Counted from the first letter of the stretch, positions 37,589 through 46,905 are shown. The stretch: 64,000 bases of DNA from Paenibacillus sp. AN1007 (GCF_040702995.1 NZ_CP159992.1:4899501-4963500), one strand, 5' to 3'. Notes: a model not told the origin generated them from the sequence alone. Program-made: numbers and translations.

Positions 37589-38094
37589 TGGTTGATATTC
37601 AGTTAGCAAAGTCCAAGATGGAAAACGAAGAAGGCATGAATCATCTATGGATACAGCTCCATCCGGAAGACTTACTCCAAATATCTGAAATCAAAATCCA
37701 GCTGCCAAAAGGGATTTATCGCTCCAAGAATCTGAATGGTCTGATTGAAAATGAGCAAGGACACATTATCACGGATGCCTCAGGTCAAGACATGATCATA
37801 GAAATTTTTACGCAAGATGCGATTCCATGTGGTGAAATGACCATCGTAGTAAGCTTGCTGACCTCCGAGGCAGCCGTACATCAAGACATCTCGATTCAAG
37901 TCGTCCCTGAAGAAGAAATGGATACAGCCGAGATTAATCAGCACGTTGTTGAACGAGTCAAAGCCTTAAGCAATACCTCTCCTACCCAAGATGATGACGA
38001 AGATGACAGTAATTTTGTTTACATTCAGCCAAAGATACTGGAACAAAGGATTTCTCGTCTTGAAAAGAATTATCGAATTGACTATGGATACTAA
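37588..38094 (+). CDS. Unknown protein between MerR and ClpP
   Basis: 168 residues, soluble. Residues 1 to about 110 look like a beta-sandwich with strand alternation (LWIQLHPEDLLQISEIKIQL, ITDASGQDMIIEIFTQDA). An acidic linker (DDDEDDS) and a short basic helix (LEQRISRLEKNYRIDYGY) follow. No known motif. Start overlaps the MerR stop, and only 13 bases separate it from clpP. Position suggests it works with the ClpP subunit, for instance as an adaptor or regulator; this is a guess from context. Confidence 0.7.
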   Translation: MVDIQLAKSKMENEEGMNHLWIQLHPEDLLQISEIKIQLPKGIYRSKNLNGLIENEQGHIITDASGQDMIIEIFTQDAIPCGEMTIVVSLLTSEAAVHQDISIQVVPEEEMDTAEINQHVVERVKALSNTSPTQDDDEDDSNFVYIQPKILEQRISRLEKNYRIDYGY

Positions 38095-38107
38095 AGGGGG
38101 TATCACT

Positions 38108-38692
38108 ATGAATCTGATTCCATACGTTGTCGAACAATCCTCCCGCGGGGAACGCACCTACGATATATACTCCAGGCTGCTGCAGGACCGGATCTTGTTT
38201 GTATCTGGAGAAATCACAGACGCGCTTGCGAACAGCGTTATTGCACAGCTGCTCTATTTGGATGCCATGGATTCGGAAAAGGACATTCATATGTACATCA
38301 ATTCACCGGGCGGTTCCATTACAGCAGGTATGGGCATCTATGATGCCATGCATTTGGTTAAGGCCGATGTATCTACACTATGTGTTGGCATGGCTGCATC
38401 TATGGGTGCTTTTTTACTATCTAATGGTGCAAAAGGTAAACGATTCGCGCTTCCACACAGCGAAATTATGATTCATCAACCGCTTGGCGGAGCACAAGGT
38501 CAAGCCTCAGATATTGCTATTAGTGCTAAACGCATTATTCGATTACGGGATAACATCAACAATATCCTATCTGGGCAGACTGGTCAGCCCTTGGAGAACA
38601 TTGAACGAGATACGGACAGAGACAACTTTATGAATGCGCATGAAGCCAGAGATTATGGTTTGATTGACAGGGTACTCGATGCTGCACAGTAA
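38108..38692 (+). CDS. clpP: ATP-dependent Clp protease proteolytic subunit
   Basis: 194 residues from ATG 38108 (AAAGGGGGT upstream; the longer frame begins inside the previous gene). Catalytic triad is visible: Ser98 in GMAASMGAF, His123 in PHSEIMIHQPLGG, Asp172 in ERDTDRDNFMNA. Forms a tetradecameric chamber fed by AAA+ ATPases. It lies in an operon with a MerR-type regulator. That suggests an accessory ClpP under its own inducible control and not the housekeeping copy, but the genome-wide copy number cannot be seen here. Confidence 0.93.
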   Translation: MNLIPYVVEQSSRGERTYDIYSRLLQDRILFVSGEITDALANSVIAQLLYLDAMDSEKDIHMYINSPGGSITAGMGIYDAMHLVKADVSTLCVGMAASMGAFLLSNGAKGKRFALPHSEIMIHQPLGGAQGQASDIAISAKRIIRLRDNINNILSGQTGQPLENIERDTDRDNFMNAHEARDYGLIDRVLDAAQ

Positions 38693-38790
38693 AGAAAGAA
38701 TGGACAGATGGTAATTCTCCACCACTTTAATTACAGTCGTTACCGCTCTTACAGACGATCAAGAAATTACATAAATGTACGATACGAATA

Positions 38791-38817
38791 AAGAACTGAC
38801 CAGCATTGGCAGTTCTT
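38791..38817 (+). terminator. Terminator after the ClpP operon
   Basis: Stem AAGAACTG / CAGTTCTT followed by TTTTCTT on the plus strand. Confidence 0.75.
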
Positions 38818-38943
38818 TTCTTATGTTATTCGTTATTAATTACTCTTGATGTTAAGTGAAGGGTTTTAGAACTTTCCACCGAATAATATATGGTAGAAAT
38901 GTAAGTTTGATTCGACTTAACAACAAGACAAGGAGAACATATC

Positions 38944-39828
38944 ATGCAGGATTTGAAATTTACGAAAAATTATAAAAATAATGACACACTTCGGAACAGT
39001 TTTTTTGAACTCGCTGCGAGTACATTTGATATCCATTTTGAAAATTGGTATCGACATGGTTGCTGGGGCGAAGGATACACCCCTTTCTCGTTTGCAGATG
39101 GAGATCAGATTGTTGCTAATGCATCCGTGAATATCCTAGAACTGGTCATCCACGGAGAGAAGAAAAATGCAATCCAAATTGGCACGGTGATGACACATCC
39201 CGACTACCGCAAGAAAGGACTATCCACGCATTTAATGAACAAAATTCTGGAGGAATACGAGAACAAGTACGATGTCATGTACCTTTTTGCCAATGAATCC
39301 GTGCTTGATTTCTACCCTAAGTTTGGGTTCAAACCCTTAGAAGAACACCTGTTTTCAATGGATTTCCACAGTACAGCTAACCCATCAAAATCTGCGAACC
39401 TGCGGAGACTGGATGTAACTGACGCAGATGATTTACACCTTATTCAACAATTTGCATCACAAAGATTGCCTGTTTCCAAGCGGTTTGCAACCAATCATAC
39501 TCCTGGCATATTCATGTTTTATTGTTTGAATGTGTTTAATAATGATATTTATTATTTGGAAAACGAAAAGGTCATTGTCATTTATCAGAAAGAAGACAGT
39601 AATATCGACCTCTTCGATGTTGTCAGCTTAAACGAAATCAATATGAAAGATATTTTGAATACGATCTCTGATGAAACTACGGAGAAAGTAACGTTTCATT
39701 TCACCCCGGATGAGAACAAAGATATCGATTTAAAAAGCACAATGACCAATGAAGGTCTTTTTGTAAAAAACCATGGTGATCATATCTATCCTGTACGTGT
39801 TAAACATCCAGTTACATCTATCGCGTAA
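38944..39828 (+). CDS. GNAT family acetyltransferase, 294 aa
   Basis: N-terminal GNAT domain: IQIGTVMTHPDYRKKGLSTHLM provides the acetyl-CoA loop, followed by YLFANESVLDFYPKFGFK. The C-terminal half is a second alpha/beta domain without motifs I recognise. ATG has AAGGAG nine bases upstream. Substrate unknown. Flanked by terminators on both sides, so monocistronic. Confidence 0.85.
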   Translation: MQDLKFTKNYKNNDTLRNSFFELAASTFDIHFENWYRHGCWGEGYTPFSFADGDQIVANASVNILELVIHGEKKNAIQIGTVMTHPDYRKKGLSTHLMNKILEEYENKYDVMYLFANESVLDFYPKFGFKPLEEHLFSMDFHSTANPSKSANLRRLDVTDADDLHLIQQFASQRLPVSKRFATNHTPGIFMFYCLNVFNNDIYYLENEKVIVIYQKEDSNIDLFDVVSLNEINMKDILNTISDETTEKVTFHFTPDENKDIDLKSTMTNEGLFVKNHGDHIYPVRVKHPVTSIA

Positions 39829-39931
39829 AGGTAGATAGGCTGAGCAGCATGAACTGTTATTACACATAGAGTCAGGACTGGAATGGTGAATCGTTGCTGA
39901 TTCTTAGGAGCAGCATTTTATACACGAATAG

Positions 39932-39975
39932 GGAGCAGGGATAGTACAATGTAGTACAGTTCCAGCTCCTTTTTG
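39932..39975 (+). terminator. Terminator after the acetyltransferase gene
   Basis: Outer stem GGAGC / GCTCC with partly paired interior, followed by TTTTTT. Confidence 0.6.
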
Positions 39976-40024
39976 ATGTGTCTTGAATACCACTGGAATC
40001 AGGCGATGTGCCCTCTAGCTCTTT

Positions 40025-40927
40025 CTAATGTCCCAAGCTTAGTTTCTGTTCTTTCCTGACTCGGACCGATCTGAGCCATAAGCCGAATCCAACGAATAAA
40101 ACCGTTGTAATAATACCAGTTGTCGGACTAAGCCACAATTCCCCTGTTTTGGTTAGTGTAATGATTCCGGTTACCGATAACAGCAAGGTAGGGACCCCAT
40201 CTTCCACAGCGTGCATGAATACACACGGCCATACTGATTTCGTAAGACGATAAATTTCGACGTACATGATCGACCATGCGACCATCAACACACAACCTAT
40301 CAAGAGAAAGCTCGTTCTCGTGGTTGTCTCAAAATAAGTATTAGGAAGGAAAACCATATAATAAGGAGCATGCCATAGAGCCCATACAAGGCCAGACACG
40401 AGATAAAGCGACCCATCATTAAACTTCAACTCAATCAGTTTGGGAGTTAAATATCCACGCCAAGCAAACTCTTCAAAAATATTCTTTATAAAGCTGCCCG
40501 CAGTGGAAACACCGATAAGGGTTAGAAGCGTATTGATCTCAATATCAGAGACATGGGCGCTGTCCAAAAGAAATGCAAGACCAACAACGATGACTGCCAT
40601 AACAGGATAGATCGCAATAGCTGCAGCATACCATTTCATATTCCCTTTAAAATTGAACCTCACGCCAATATCCTTCCAATCCCGACTTACTATTCGCAGC
40701 ACGAGCATCGTGAGCATCGGCAATACCAGCCACAACCCCATGCCTAACGAATTTCCTTCCGGTTGTTCCGGCATCTTCATATCTACCCATACACCAATCC
40801 AACCGCTTGCCAACACCACCACGATGAATAAAAGCAGACTGAGCTTTCTTCTTCCTGCTGATATGTTAACCCCGATCCCCTCCCATCTATGATTGTTCGA
40901 TTCTACGCCTCGCTGTGCTGATGACAT
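40025..40927 (-). CDS. CPBP-family intramembrane metalloprotease
   Basis: 300 residues, six to eight membrane segments. Conserved motifs of the CPBP/Abi family: FEEFAWRGYL (EExxxR), ALWHAPYYMV and FMHAVEDGV, which supply Glu and His ligands for a metal. Such proteins include CAAX-like prenyl proteases and bacteriocin-immunity proteins. The start is uncertain (ATG 40927 or GTG 40939, neither with a good ribosome site); both overlap the end of the TetR gene, so translation is probably coupled. Confidence 0.85.
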   Translation of the reverse strand: MSSAQRGVESNNHRWEGIGVNISAGRRKLSLLLFIVVVLASGWIGVWVDMKMPEQPEGNSLGMGLWLVLPMLTMLVLRIVSRDWKDIGVRFNFKGNMKWYAAAIAIYPVMAVIVVGLAFLLDSAHVSDIEINTLLTLIGVSTAGSFIKNIFEEFAWRGYLTPKLIELKFNDGSLYLVSGLVWALWHAPYYMVFLPNTYFETTTRTSFLLIGCVLMVAWSIMYVEIYRLTKSVWPCVFMHAVEDGVPTLLLSVTGIITLTKTGELWLSPTTGIITTVLFVGFGLWLRSVRVRKEQKLSLGH

Positions 40928-41459
40928 CTTCAGCTGCACTATTCATGAGCTGAATCATCCGTTCCTCCGTGTAATCCTCTGGCAGCAAATCGTTCGCAGC
41001 CATCACACTTATCCCAACCTGAAACGTCTTCATCTTGAGTAGAATGGTCATCAGTTCATCATCCGATAATCCGCTCAGATCAGGGTCCGTTCTCATCATG
41101 TGTATGAAATGTCTTGTTTCTTCCTCATTATGCTTCGCTTGATCATTTTTCTGCATAACAATATCCCGAAACAACATAGGATACTCTCTGGCAAAACGAA
41201 TGCTGGCCACCCCAATATCCTGAAACGGATGCCCGGATTTTTGCTCCAGCAGAATCTGTCTGCTCACTTCAAAGGTTTTCTCATATACACCTTCAAGCAG
41301 CTCACCAATTTCCTTGAAATTTACATAGATTGGGGCGATCGAGCCTCCCAGCTTCTCCGCCACCTTGCGGATTGTAATGGAATTAACCCCCTCTACCCTC
41401 GCAATTTCGAACGCTGCATCAATAATTTGATCTTTAGTAAACTTCTTTTTGGGTGCCAT
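40887..41459 (-). CDS. TetR-family transcriptional regulator
   Basis: 190 residues from ATG 41459, with AGGAGGAGAC upstream (the longer frame has no such site). N-terminal HTH: FTKDQIIDAAFEIARVEGVNSITIRKVAEKLGG. The C-terminal ligand domain is helical and unrecognised. Cotranscribed with the CPBP protease. A palindrome 58 bases upstream is the likely operator. Confidence 0.9.
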   Translation of the reverse strand: MAPKKKFTKDQIIDAAFEIARVEGVNSITIRKVAEKLGGSIAPIYVNFKEIGELLEGVYEKTFEVSRQILLEQKSGHPFQDIGVASIRFAREYPMLFRDIVMQKNDQAKHNEEETRHFIHMMRTDPDLSGLSDDELMTILLKMKTFQVGISVMAANDLLPEDYTEERMIQLMNSAAEDVISTARRRIEQS

Positions 41460-41516
41460 GTGTGTTGTCTCCTCCTGGAGTGAAAGGTCCAATACAATAC
41501 ATTTCACTTGATATAG

Positions 41517-41526
41517 ATCATATGAT
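41517..41526. promoter_or_regulatory. Candidate TetR operator
   Basis: Perfect palindrome ATCATATGAT embedded in a longer near-palindromic AT-rich tract, 58 bases upstream of the TetR gene start. Confidence 0.4.
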
Positions 41527-41580
41527 ATATATTCTACCACTTATGTGTCAACCTATTTTTGAGAAAAATCCCCAATAAAA

Positions 41581-41626
41581 AGAAGCTTATCTCTCCAAGT
41601 ATGAATGACTTGAGAAATAAACTTCT
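41581..41626 (-). terminator. Probable terminator after the glycosylase gene
   Basis: Imperfect hairpin AGAAGCTTATCTC / GAGAAATAAACTTCT with a T-run after it on the minus strand. Confidence 0.5.
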
Positions 41627-41659
41627 GTTGGTGTTAAACCCATTGGCCGAAACGATCCA

Positions 41660-42328
41660 TTATGGATTGGAATCTGCTGTACGTGAGAGAAAGTCTGTAC
41701 AATATCTGGATAATGGGCACTCGGTCGAATGAGGTTTTCTGGCAGTACATATTGCTCCGGCAAGATCCAGTACTGCCAAATTAGCTTCCCTTGTTCGTTC
41801 CATGCCTTCAAAATGACTCCTGATTTTTTGTGCTAACTCTCTGTCCATCCGAGGCCTGGTTTTGGTTGAAGTATAACCAAAGTACCTTGTAAAGAGGCGA
41901 ATCACATTGGTATCAATGGGGACGACAGGCTGATCAAAAGCATAACAAAGCACGGCATTCGCAATATAATCTCCGACTCCAGGAAGCTTTCTTAACTCGA
42001 TGTAATTATTCGGCACTTGACCATGATGCTCACTGCAGATAATTTCAGCTGTTCTGATTAATCTTGCTGCACGATACTTCAGCCCGATCGGAGCAATGAT
42101 TGCCTCTACGGTTTCCATATTTGCATTGGCAAGTTCTCTTATATCACCATACTCACGCAGCATTCGATCATAAACTTCTTCCACTTTGCGTACATGGGTC
42201 TGCTGAAGCAAAAACTCTGCAAGTAATATCCGGTAGGGATCTGTGGTATTCCGCCAAGGAAAATCATGCCGCCCGTTCTCTGAATACCACGCCAGCAGTT
42301 CTTTCCAAAAAAACGAGTTTTCTGTCAT
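41660..42328 (-). CDS. HhH-GPD DNA glycosylase, adenine glycosylase-like, short
   Basis: 222 residues (start at ATG 42328 is uncertain). HhH-GPD core: EFLLQQTHVRKVEEVYDRML, helix-hairpin-helix LRKLPGVGDYIANAVLCYAF, catalytic Asp region VVPIDTNVIRLFTRYFG. The iron-sulphur loop reads CTARKPHSTECPLSRYC: three Cys are in place but the second ligand position has Ser (HS instead of the usual Cys). The C-terminal NUDIX-like domain of full MutY (about 130 residues) is absent. Probably base-excision repair of mispaired bases, or a mismatch-glycosylase relative. Confidence 0.8.
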   Translation of the reverse strand: MTENSFFWKELLAWYSENGRHDFPWRNTTDPYRILLAEFLLQQTHVRKVEEVYDRMLREYGDIRELANANMETVEAIIAPIGLKYRAARLIRTAEIICSEHHGQVPNNYIELRKLPGVGDYIANAVLCYAFDQPVVPIDTNVIRLFTRYFGYTSTKTRPRMDRELAQKIRSHFEGMERTREANLAVLDLAGAICTARKPHSTECPLSRYCTDFLSRTADSNP

Positions 42329-42446
42329 GTTTATCACCATATCTATTTTTTCTTCTTCTCTTATCTCTTAACTCTTGTCTATTCTCTTATCTATTCTTAC
42401 CCGTGCATCGCACTTCATCCTCACTAAAAAAACGTATTAAAATAAA

Positions 42447-42487
42447 AGCAGGGTTAGAGAATCTTTGAAAGATTCTCTAACCCTGCT
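42447..42487. terminator. Strong bidirectional terminator
   Basis: Perfect 18-bp stem AGCAGGGTTAGAGAATCT / AGATTCTCTAACCCTGCT with a five-base loop, flanked by T/A-rich tails. Ends the ABC-2 operon. Confidence 0.9.
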
Positions 42488-42553
42488 GATTTTTAGCATC
42501 TAACGAATACAGATATATATTTTTCTGCAGTACCTTATTTATGTACTTTGCTA

Positions 42554-43276
42554 TTAACGAACATTACGATACGAGAAGACATAAGTAGAGATGGCTATTA
42601 ACAATACGGCCCAAGCAAATTGCATGCCCAACCCCGACCATTTTTCTAGAAAAGCAGTAGACTCAGGTAACGAAAAAAGGTTCATTACAGCAAGGGTGGG
42701 TAAAAATTTTGCTGATTGAGAAATTGAAAAAAACATGTGGCTCAGTCCCAACATCAGAGGGAGCATTATAGCTAGTGGTACGATAAGCGATTTTGTAATT
42801 ACAGATAGAGCAGAGGTTATTAAGGCCATTTGGACCCAACTAAGTATACTTAGAGGTAAACTTTCAGCCATCATCATTCCATAGGCTGACGACCATTCCA
42901 TATCAAATTGAATGAACAGCACAAGAGAACAAATAATACTCGCAGCGATCCCTGCAATTACGGTAATTAGTGCATTATTGATAAATTTCACACCTATTAA
43001 TTTTAGTCTTGATGGTTGTGTGAGAAGTGTTGTTCTTAACGCAGAGTTCGAGTATTCTTGTCCGAAATAGGCTGCACTGGCGACTATAACACCTGGATGA
43101 CCTAAATAGAGGGCTTGTAAACAAAGTGAGAAAATTTCCTTTTCACCCACGGACGTTGATGTATCCAATGTTAATAGGTAAATGAGCGGAACAGCTGCTG
43201 CCCCGAATATACCCAGAATACACCAGCCAAATGAAAAAAATTTAGTCTTTTCACTAAGCATCGCAGCATACATCAA
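42554..43276 (-). CDS. ABC-2 type permease subunit (second)
   Basis: 240 residues with six membrane segments and the EYSNSALRTTLLTQPSRLKLIGVKF segment that follows the first helices in this family. Its start overlaps the preceding permease gene by four bases. With the other permease and the ATPase it makes a complete exporter of the bacitracin/lantibiotic-resistance type; cargo unknown. Confidence 0.85.
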   Translation of the reverse strand: MMYAAMLSEKTKFFSFGWCILGIFGAAAVPLIYLLTLDTSTSVGEKEIFSLCLQALYLGHPGVIVASAAYFGQEYSNSALRTTLLTQPSRLKLIGVKFINNALITVIAGIAASIICSLVLFIQFDMEWSSAYGMMMAESLPLSILSWVQMALITSALSVITKSLIVPLAIMLPLMLGLSHMFFSISQSAKFLPTLAVMNLFSLPESTAFLEKWSGLGMQFAWAVLLIAISTYVFSYRNVR

Positions 43277-44067
43277 TATCTCCCCCCTACATCATTACGA
43301 ATAAAGGTGTAACAAGAAACGGACAAAGCTGCAATTGCCCATACGAGAAGTACAACAACGCCTTTTAAAGGATCATGCTCAAAAGGATCTGTTGGTGTTG
43401 CAAAGAGAAGATTACCGGCTGCCACCGGAAGGTACATTCCCCAATCCCACTTTTGAGCTAGATATAAGCCTAAATTATAAATTTGTGGAACCAAAAAAGC
43501 TAAGGGCACTATTGCATTTTTAAAGACCATGCCTAATCCAAATGAAAGGATCGTAAGTAAAATCCAATCCAGGACCGAGTAACCAATAAACTGCCAAGCT
43601 GTAGAACTTAAAGAAATTGGAGGTAGTCCCTGTCCCCCTAATGTGAAATGTGTAATGGAGATGGTTAAATATATAGCTGTACTTGAAATAATTACGCCGC
43701 AGACTACAACTGCGAGTGCTTTCGCACAGAATATCTTGATCCGACTGCTCTGAACAAGTAAGGTTGTACGCAGTTGATGATGTAAATATTCACTGCCCCC
43801 AATCATTCCTCCAAATATCACCATTGGCAGTACGCCAAAAGGAACTAATTCAAACCCAAAGTAATCCAAAGGGGGCAGGGCATTTAATAGACCAGATTGA
43901 GTCTCTGGCGTAGCTTCTAAACCGATCTTAAGGTAACCTCTCGCTGTTATGAATGCAAGTAAGGGTTGAACAACGATAGCAGCAGCACAAATAACCCACC
44001 ACAATTTCATTGAGGTAATCTTGTTTAGCTCAAATCTTACGCTTCTAAAAAAAGAGTCCATCATCAT
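43273..44067 (-). CDS. ABC-2 type permease subunit (first)
   Basis: 264 residues, six membrane segments. GGSEYLHHQLRTTLLVQSSRIK parallels the corresponding segment of the neighbouring permease, so the two are paralogues. Overlaps the ATPase gene by four bases. Probable heterodimeric membrane part of the transporter. Confidence 0.85.
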   Translation of the reverse strand: MMMDSFFRSVRFELNKITSMKLWWVICAAAIVVQPLLAFITARGYLKIGLEATPETQSGLLNALPPLDYFGFELVPFGVLPMVIFGGMIGGSEYLHHQLRTTLLVQSSRIKIFCAKALAVVVCGVIISSTAIYLTISITHFTLGGQGLPPISLSSTAWQFIGYSVLDWILLTILSFGLGMVFKNAIVPLAFLVPQIYNLGLYLAQKWDWGMYLPVAAGNLLFATPTDPFEHDPLKGVVVLLVWAIAALSVSCYTFIRNDVGGRY

Positions 44068-44780
44068 GCCCCGCTCTCAGTAAGAGAAAAAAATACATCT
44101 TCCAGTGATTCCAAGTCCTTCATTACATCTTTGATCTCACCAGTAGTTATGATTTCCCCTTGGTTAATAATAACGACATCGTCCGCCACAGCTTCCACTT
44201 CGGAAAGAATATGCGAAGACAGCAGCACGGTCTTTCCCATTTCTGATTGCTGACGAATAAATTTTCTAAACCAGCGAATTCCTGTCGGATCGAGCCCGTT
44301 GGTTGGTTCATCCAATACAAGAAATTGTGGATCTCCCAAAAGCGCGGCCGCAAGTCCAAGCCGCTGCCCCTCACCTAATGATAAGGTTCCAAGTCTCGCT
44401 TTATGTTTATCTGATAAACCAACGATATCCAGTACCTCTGACACACGATCAATAGAAATGTTATTGCTTTGTGCTATAATTCTCAGATGAGTATGTACCT
44501 TTCTAGAAGGCGCTCCCCCTACCCCATCAAAAGCAGCTCCTACCACTTTCAATGGCGTATCATATGCTGTATACTTTCGCCCACCAAAAGTTGCTGTTCC
44601 TGTTGAATGATCAAGTCCTAATAAAATACGAAGTGTTGAGCTTTTTCCCGCACCATTTGGCCCAAGAAAAGCTGTAATTCTTCCTTCTTTTGCTTCAAAG
44701 GACACATCGTTCAATATTTGCTTTTGTCCATGTTGTTTAGACAACTTTGATATGAGAATACTTTTTTCTTCACTAACCAA
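44064..44780 (-). CDS. ABC transporter ATP-binding protein (BcrA/LanF-like)
   Basis: 238 residues. Walker A GPNGAGKSS, signature LSLGEGQRLGLA, Walker B FLVLDEPTNGLDP. The start is TTG at 44780 with AAGGAGG eight bases before it. Similar in kind to peptide-antibiotic self-protection ATPases. Upstream gene of a three-gene operon with two ABC-2 permeases. Confidence 0.9.
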   Translation of the reverse strand: MVSEEKSILISKLSKQHGQKQILNDVSFEAKEGRITAFLGPNGAGKSSTLRILLGLDHSTGTATFGGRKYTAYDTPLKVVGAAFDGVGGAPSRKVHTHLRIIAQSNNISIDRVSEVLDIVGLSDKHKARLGTLSLGEGQRLGLAAALLGDPQFLVLDEPTNGLDPTGIRWFRKFIRQQSEMGKTVLLSSHILSEVEAVADDVVIINQGEIITTGEIKDVMKDLESLEDVFFSLTESGA

Positions 44781-45196
44781 ATAAAATACCTCCTTAGAGT
44801 AAAATTCTTTGCAAAAATCAACGCGCTCTAACAGTAAAGATCAAACCGCTGATGAATGATGACGCGTTCCCAAGATAAAGTTCTACTAGATTCTGCAATG
44901 ATGATATATAACTTTTAAGGATATTTATCCAATTTAAAACTAATATTTACCTCCTATATAACATTATAACATTTCGCCAATTGTGTTAAAACTACCTGAC
45001 TGGAGACTAAAGATCCCCATATTTCTAATTTCTATTATTCTACGATCTCCTTCAAAACAATTCTCTAATTGCCTGTATATGAAATAAAAACAGCAGCGTT
45101 CAAGAATTTTCATAGAATCTTGAATACTGCTGCTTATTTATAGATGTCGCTTCCATTGGTTAATCTTGAATTTGCCTACAGCTCTAAAAAAGCCAG
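44781..45196. other. 416-base intergenic region
   Basis: Between the ABC operon start and the helicase operon end. AT-rich. It contains an isolated AGGAGG on the minus strand near 44953 with no usable frame after it, and the helicase-operon terminator at 45091-45132. Otherwise nothing recognised. Confidence 0.5.
45091..45132 (-). terminator. Terminator after the helicase operon
   Basis: Long stem CAGCAGCGTTCAAGA / TCTTGAATACTGCTG (one bulged pair) followed on the minus strand by TTTTTATTTC. Confidence 0.8.
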
Positions 45197-46888
45197 CTAC
45201 TTTGTATATCGCGATTTGGTGAATCCGTGCGCAGCATAGTCTGGACCGTGAAACAATCGAACAAACGGAGATATTTTTCTTTCTGTCTCCCCCTTGTAAA
45301 GCAGAACTACTTTTTCCTTTGCCCGGGATAAAGCGACATACAATATCTTTTTCTCATCGTTGTATATAGCATCTTCATCAGAGATAAAGTTATTTGACCA
45401 CTTATCGTTTTCTGAGCGTCGAAGCAAGTCATCGATCTTAGACTTTTGAGGATAATGGGAAGAATCAAAATGCAGTATAAAAACAAAATCAAACTCAAGT
45501 CCTTTTACTGCAAAAGCATCTGTGAAAAAGACAGGCTTCCGCTGCTGGGAATAATTAAATTTCTTACCGTAACTCTCAACACCAACAACATCAAATTCTC
45601 GCTTCAATAACATATGCGTCTTGCAATTTTTTGTTTTCCACATATCTCCGTCATATCTGTGAATAACAGCGATGGAACAGTCCTCTCTTTGTTGACGGAG
45701 AGCATGAATTTCTCTGATTAGGTAGCGATTTAGATTATCCGTTGTTTGGTAATATCGAATCTCTGGTTTTGGACCTTCACGCACAAATAGAAGATCATCC
45801 TCACGGTCATTCTCCGTATCCAGAAAAGAGATTGATCTTGCCAATTTCATAGTCTGCTTAGTTGATCGGTAATTAATTTTCAGCCTGTGGGTACGTCTTC
45901 CTTCGACCTCAATGCCAAGATCCTTAAAAGCAAAGGGTGTCCGTTTATAAATACGTTGTTTTAAATCACCTGACAGCGCTAAACTTTTTTTCGCAAGAAG
46001 CACTAAACTTTTTAACTGCATCGGTTGCAAATCTTGGAACTCATCAATGAATATGTGGTCGTATTTTAGTGCGTCAGGAAGCATTTCAATATGCCTTAAT
46101 AAGATGAGCGCGTAGTCTTCCGGATCATAATTCTTCCCATACGTCTGTTCTCGATACCGATGATAGGCAGTAAACATTTGAAAGACGGTATAGCGCTGTT
46201 CTTTAGTTAAACGGGGATTAATCCCCCTCCCTGCACGCTCACAGTCTAAGTAGAGTTCCTCCGTTACATATCCATTTGCTTTCATCCATAGAAACTCTTC
46301 CAGCATAAATCCATCAAAATGTGAAGTATACAAACTTCTATCTCTAGGAAGGCAGCTGTACTCTGGGGTTTTAACATATTTCTCCGTAAAACCCTTGCAT
46401 CGGCGCTGAGCAAGGTCATCTAATTTATCAAGATTGTGCGTAGACATTTGCAGCTCTCCGACTTCTATGAGCCCAGATTCTTTAAGGAGTCTGCTAACCA
46501 TGAAATGATAAGTATAGAAATGGACCGTATGTACATCTTTTAACTCCCGGAAAATGGGTGACTGCATGCATCGCTTATTGGCATCCTGCATCAGCGTGGG
46601 ATTAAAGGAGACGTATAAAATACGTGATGGTGCAGGTTCAGCCAGAACTTTAAACATCCTCCCCAGGAGAGTAATACTTTTCCCACTTCCTGCCGAACCG
46701 CTAATTAAAAGGTGTTTCTCCTGTGTTTGTACGACAGCAAGCTGCTCTGGACTCAGTTGTATTCCATCCAACAGAGTACCGTTCTTAATGAATTCGTTCC
46801 AGTGGTACTCATTCTGAAGCTGCTCATCCTTTTTGCTATGTCTATCGACCCATGCCTCAGCCAGCTGATTCCAAAAGAAAGGAAGCAT
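45197..46888 (-). CDS. UvrD-like superfamily 1 helicase (operon gene 5)
   Basis: 563 residues. Start placed at ATG 46888; a GTG 12 bases earlier touches the ribosome site. Motif Q/I region IQLSPEQLAVVQTQ, Walker A SGSAGSGKS, Walker B HIFIDEFQDL, motif IV/V INYRST and AVKGLEFDFVFI, motif VI LYVALSRAKEKVV. No 2B or nuclease domain is evident; the N-terminal 40 residues are extra. It parallels the upstream helicase through the whole length (e.g. ERAGRG versus ERNGRG), so the two arose by tandem duplication. Probably ATP-driven 3'-5' DNA translocase. Confidence 0.88.
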   Translation of the reverse strand: MLPFFWNQLAEAWVDRHSKKDEQLQNEYHWNEFIKNGTLLDGIQLSPEQLAVVQTQEKHLLISGSAGSGKSITLLGRMFKVLAEPAPSRILYVSFNPTLMQDANKRCMQSPIFRELKDVHTVHFYTYHFMVSRLLKESGLIEVGELQMSTHNLDKLDDLAQRRCKGFTEKYVKTPEYSCLPRDRSLYTSHFDGFMLEEFLWMKANGYVTEELYLDCERAGRGINPRLTKEQRYTVFQMFTAYHRYREQTYGKNYDPEDYALILLRHIEMLPDALKYDHIFIDEFQDLQPMQLKSLVLLAKKSLALSGDLKQRIYKRTPFAFKDLGIEVEGRRTHRLKINYRSTKQTMKLARSISFLDTENDREDDLLFVREGPKPEIRYYQTTDNLNRYLIREIHALRQQREDCSIAVIHRYDGDMWKTKNCKTHMLLKREFDVVGVESYGKKFNYSQQRKPVFFTDAFAVKGLEFDFVFILHFDSSHYPQKSKIDDLLRRSENDKWSNNFISDEDAIYNDEKKILYVALSRAKEKVVLLYKGETERKISPFVRLFHGPDYAAHGFTKSRYTK

Positions 46889-46905
46889 TAAACTATTCAC
46901 CCCCC

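Noticed and set aside
41587..41811. 74-codon open frame at the end of the glycosylase gene
   Set aside because: It is a different-frame shadow of the glycosylase C-terminus, which carries the Fe-S Cys residues.
44940..44965. Isolated AGGAGG on the minus strand
   Set aside because: The only start codon after it (TTG) opens a frame of five codons, so no gene is supported.
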